NCBI GenBank assembly: GCA_002471845.1
Contig: DKQT01000027.1
Span: forward strand, 1-16,988
Length of the DNA stretch: 16,988 bases
Reading direction: 5' to 3'
From: Fidelibacterota bacterium UBA7301
GTDB lineage: Bacteria > Fidelibacterota > Marinisomatia > Marinisomatales > TCS55
Below are positions 15,457-16,988 of this stretch, piece by piece. The notes under the pieces were generated by a model, which worked only from the letters and a program-made list of their open reading frames with translations, ran no database searches and was not told where the DNA came from. Position 1 is the first letter of the stretch; every line of letters starts with the position of its first letter. Position numbers and translations under genes: made by a program.

Positions 15457-15488
15457 AAAAAAGGTTCGGTAAAATACCGAACCTTTTT
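15457..15488. terminator. Bidirectional hairpin terminator between rpsU and the mutase gene
   Basis: A perfect nine-base-pair stem, GGTTCGGTA (15463-15471) with TACCGAACC (15475-15483), encloses an AAA loop. It is flanked by AAAAAA (15457-15462) and TTTTT (15484-15488). On the minus strand the stem is followed by six Ts, so it would end the ksgA-rpoD-rpsU transcript 25 bases after the rpsU stop codon. The plus-strand version also has a T-run. Confidence 0.9.
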
Positions 15489-15512
15489 CATGTTTTCTTT
15501 ATGACGAAAAAG

Positions 15513-15707
15513 TTATTTGCCATACCTCGCAAAACGTAAACGCCGGCGCGCTGCTTTTTTCTTTGCGGCCCGCTGCTCATCACTTGGTTTGATATAGAAT
15601 GATTTTCGTTTGACTTCACGTAAGACACCGGCACGTTCCCACTTCTTTTTGAAGCGGCGCAGTGCCCGTTCCAGTTGTTCGCCGTTTCTTACGGTAACTT
15701 CAACCAT
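15513..15707 (-). CDS. rpsU: Small ribosomal subunit protein bS21
   Basis: This 64-aa basic protein of the 30S subunit helps mRNA binding near the anti-Shine-Dalgarno end of 16S rRNA. It starts MVEVTVRNGEQLERALRRFK, the standard S21 opening, followed by an arginine/lysine-rich helix (REVKRKSFYIKPSDEQRAAK) and a terminal RRLRFARYGK. Length and sequence are as expected for the family in FCB bacteria. It lies 22 bp after rpoD in the same operon. An unusually perfect ribosome-binding site precedes it, and a strong terminator follows. Confidence 0.96.
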   Translation of the reverse strand: MVEVTVRNGEQLERALRRFKKKWERAGVLREVKRKSFYIKPSDEQRAAKKKAARRRLRFARYGK

Positions 15708-15715
15708 GATCTATT

Positions 15716-15725
15716 TCACCTCCTC
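15716..15725 (-). promoter_or_regulatory. Near-perfect Shine-Dalgarno sequence of rpsU
   Basis: On the minus strand the bases read GAGGAGGTGA, nine of which match the full complement of the 16S rRNA 3' end. It lies eight bases before the rpsU ATG and four bases after the rpoD stop codon. It fits high expression of a ribosomal protein and supports use of Shine-Dalgarno initiation in this organism. Confidence 0.85.
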
Positions 15726-15729
15726 TTGA

Positions 15730-16584
15730 TCAGCCTAAATACGTTCTTAAGGATTTACTCCGTGAACGGTGGCGCAGACGGCGGATAGCCTTTTCTTTGA
15801 TCTGGCGGACCCGTTCCCGGGTTAAACTAAATTCTTCACCAATTTCGTTCAATGTGAGGGCGTAGTCACGGTCAATACCAAAATACATTTTGATCACTTG
15901 ACGTTCCCGCTCTTTCAATGTTTCCAAGGATTGACGAATTTCATCCTTCAGGGATTCCGCCATGAGCGGTTCATCAGGATGAATTTGGCCATCATCTTCG
16001 ATCACATCAATGAGGGAATTCTTATCCCCATCACGAAACGGTGCATTCAGTGAATGGTGCCGGCGGGAGATCCGCATGGCGTCAATCACTTCATCACTGG
16101 TCATTTCCAGGTTACGTCCAATTTCTTCTTCGTTAGGTGAACGCTCAACTTCGGCTTCAAGCTTTTCAGCCGTTTTGGTGATCTTGGAGATTGTTCCGAC
16201 CCTGTTTAATGGGAGACGTACAATTCTGGAATGTTCGGCCAGTGCCTGCAAAATGGATTGTCGAATCCACCACACAGCGTAGGAGATAAATTTGAATCCG
16301 CGTGTTTCATCAAAACGACCGGCGGCTTTCATCAAGCCCATGTTGCCTTCATTGATGAGGTCAGTAAGGGGGAGTCCCTGGCCTTGATAATCTTTAGCCA
16401 CGGATACCACAAAACGAAGGTTAGCTTCCACTAATTCCTTCATGGCAAGACGGTTGTTCTTTTTGATAGCCTGGGCCAGTTCTACCTCACGGGATGGATG
16501 GAGCGGCTCGTATTTGCCGATCTCTTCCAAGTATTGACTCAGACTGCGGTTGGATTCATTTATTGCTCTACCTGCTTTGGCCAT
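15730..16584 (-). CDS. rpoD: Primary-type RNA polymerase sigma-70 factor, short form
   Basis: This 284-aa sigma factor directs RNA polymerase to housekeeping promoters. Region 1.2 begins at SLSQYLEEIGKYEPL (about 14-28). Region 2 includes NLRFVVSVAKDYQGQGLPL, LINEGNMGLMKAAGRFD and the -10-reading segment FKFISYAVWWIRQSI. Region 3 contains SKITKTAEKLEAEV. Region 4.2 is the helix-turn-helix TLNEIGEEFSLTRERVRQIK that reads the -35 element. The acidic region 1.1 and the non-conserved insert of proteobacterial RpoD are absent, as in Bacteroidetes/Chlorobi primary sigma factors. A GAGG ribosome site lies nine bases before the ATG. The gene follows ksgA after 89 bp and precedes rpsU by 22 bp. An alternative group 2 role cannot be excluded, but context and length favour the housekeeping sigma. 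Confidence 0.93.
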   Translation of the reverse strand: MAKAGRAINESNRSLSQYLEEIGKYEPLHPSREVELAQAIKKNNRLAMKELVEANLRFVVSVAKDYQGQGLPLTDLINEGNMGLMKAAGRFDETRGFKFISYAVWWIRQSILQALAEHSRIVRLPLNRVGTISKITKTAEKLEAEVERSPNEEEIGRNLEMTSDEVIDAMRISRRHHSLNAPFRDGDKNSLIDVIEDDGQIHPDEPLMAESLKDEIRQSLETLKERERQVIKMYFGIDRDYALTLNEIGEEFSLTRERVRQIKEKAIRRLRHRSRSKSLRTYLG

Positions 16585-16673
16585 ATGTTTAAACCTCGAT
16601 TTTTGTTGAGGAAAAAGTCAAGTAATTTACACTTTTTATAGTGTTCTACCCAAGAGATAGATACAACTTAGAT

Positions 16674-16988
16674 TCAGCCCAAAAGTTTCGCAAACTCTGC
16701 GATGGAAAGAGTCTCAGGCCGGCGGGTAAAATCTACTTCTTCGCGGATATTATCGGGTATATCAAAACCACTCAAGGAATTTCTCAGCATTTTTCTGCGC
16801 TTGGAAAAAGCTGTTTTGACGATTTTATTGAATTTCATAAACTGGTCGTCGGGTACAATTGAATTTTCTTTCTTAGTGAATTTTATAATAGCAGAATCCA
16901 CTTTCGGCTTGGGATAAAAAACATCCGGTGGAATCTTGAAGCACATTTCCACATCCAAGTAAACACCCACTACAACTGAAATACGGCT
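16674..16988 (-). CDS. rsmA: 16S rRNA dimethyladenosine transferase, C-terminal 104 residues (5' end cut by window edge)
   Basis: KsgA/RsmA dimethylates two adjacent adenosines near the 3' end of 16S rRNA late in 30S assembly. The frame is open from the window edge to the stop codon at 16674. Visible residues start RISVVVGVYLDVEMCFKIPP and continue with FYPKPKVDSAIIKF, the diagnostic KsgA motif (FxPxPKVDSA). The C-terminal helical domain follows: FNKIVKTAFSKRRKMLRNSL, then TRRPETLSIAEFAKLLG. The SAM-binding domain lies outside the window. The downstream gene is rpoD, 89 bp away on the same strand. That gap holds a weak hairpin (ACACT/AGTGT) but no clear terminator, so co-transcription is possible. 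Confidence 0.93.
   Translation of the reverse strand, partial: SRISVVVGVYLDVEMCFKIPPDVFYPKPKVDSAIIKFTKKENSIVPDDQFMKFNKIVKTAFSKRRKMLRNSLSGFDIPDNIREEVDFTRRPETLSIAEFAKLLG

Noticed and set aside
16621..16673. Hairpin ACACT/AGTGT between ksgA and rpoD as a terminator
   Set aside because: The stem has only five AT-rich pairs and no T-run follows on the minus strand.
1..16988. CRISPR arrays, tRNA genes, insertion sequences or phage genes
   Set aside because: No regularly spaced repeats, cloverleaf-like segments, transposase motifs or terminal inverted repeats were seen on reading through the window.

Overview
The window looks like a chromosomal segment of an FCB-group bacterium (Bacteroidetes/Chlorobi/Marinimicrobia relatives). 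Three features point there: a SusC/SusD outer-membrane pair, a very short primary-type sigma factor of 284 aa, and a 64-aa ribosomal protein S21. The Shine-Dalgarno sequences before susC, susD and rpsU are strong, which is unlike typical Bacteroidetes. I therefore lean towards a Marinimicrobia-like lineage, but this is inference and no search was possible. I saw no insertion sequence, CRISPR array, tRNA or rRNA.

Layout. Bases 1-2980 (minus strand) read as one operon: a two-TM RCK potassium channel, a free-standing cyclic-nucleotide-binding protein, then valS, whose 3' half lies outside the window. A 230-bp divergent intergenic region follows, holding an operator-like inverted repeat and a perfect -10 box. 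Bases 3211-7662 (plus) carry a susC-susD pair, closed by a clear hairpin terminator at 7711-7745. Bases 7780-9083 (plus) carry two overlapping genes for paralogous secreted, membrane-anchored proteins of no recognised family. They meet rlmD (10494-9088, minus) head-on with only four bases between the stop codons.

Bases 15436-10496 (minus) are the most interesting part: phosphohexomutase, deoC, a catalytic aldehyde dehydrogenase, a catalytically dead short aldehyde dehydrogenase, then a broken tail. The two dehydrogenase genes together match the two-domain ALDH16 architecture, split into separate reading frames. The broken tail is a chimera: the N-terminus of a purine-nucleoside phosphorylase joined, out of frame, to the C-terminus of a pyrimidine-nucleoside phosphorylase. 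This suggests an ancestral deoxynucleoside-degrading operon (phosphorylases release deoxyribose-1-P, the mutase makes deoxyribose-5-P, DeoC yields acetaldehyde plus G3P, and ALDH oxidises the acetaldehyde). A deletion then removed both phosphorylases and left the lower part intact. rlmD sits directly downstream, starting one base after the phosphorylase remnant's stop.

Bases 16988-15513 (minus) are a core information-processing block: the 3' end of ksgA/rsmA, rpoD, rpsU and a perfect hairpin terminator that separates rpsU from the mutase gene.
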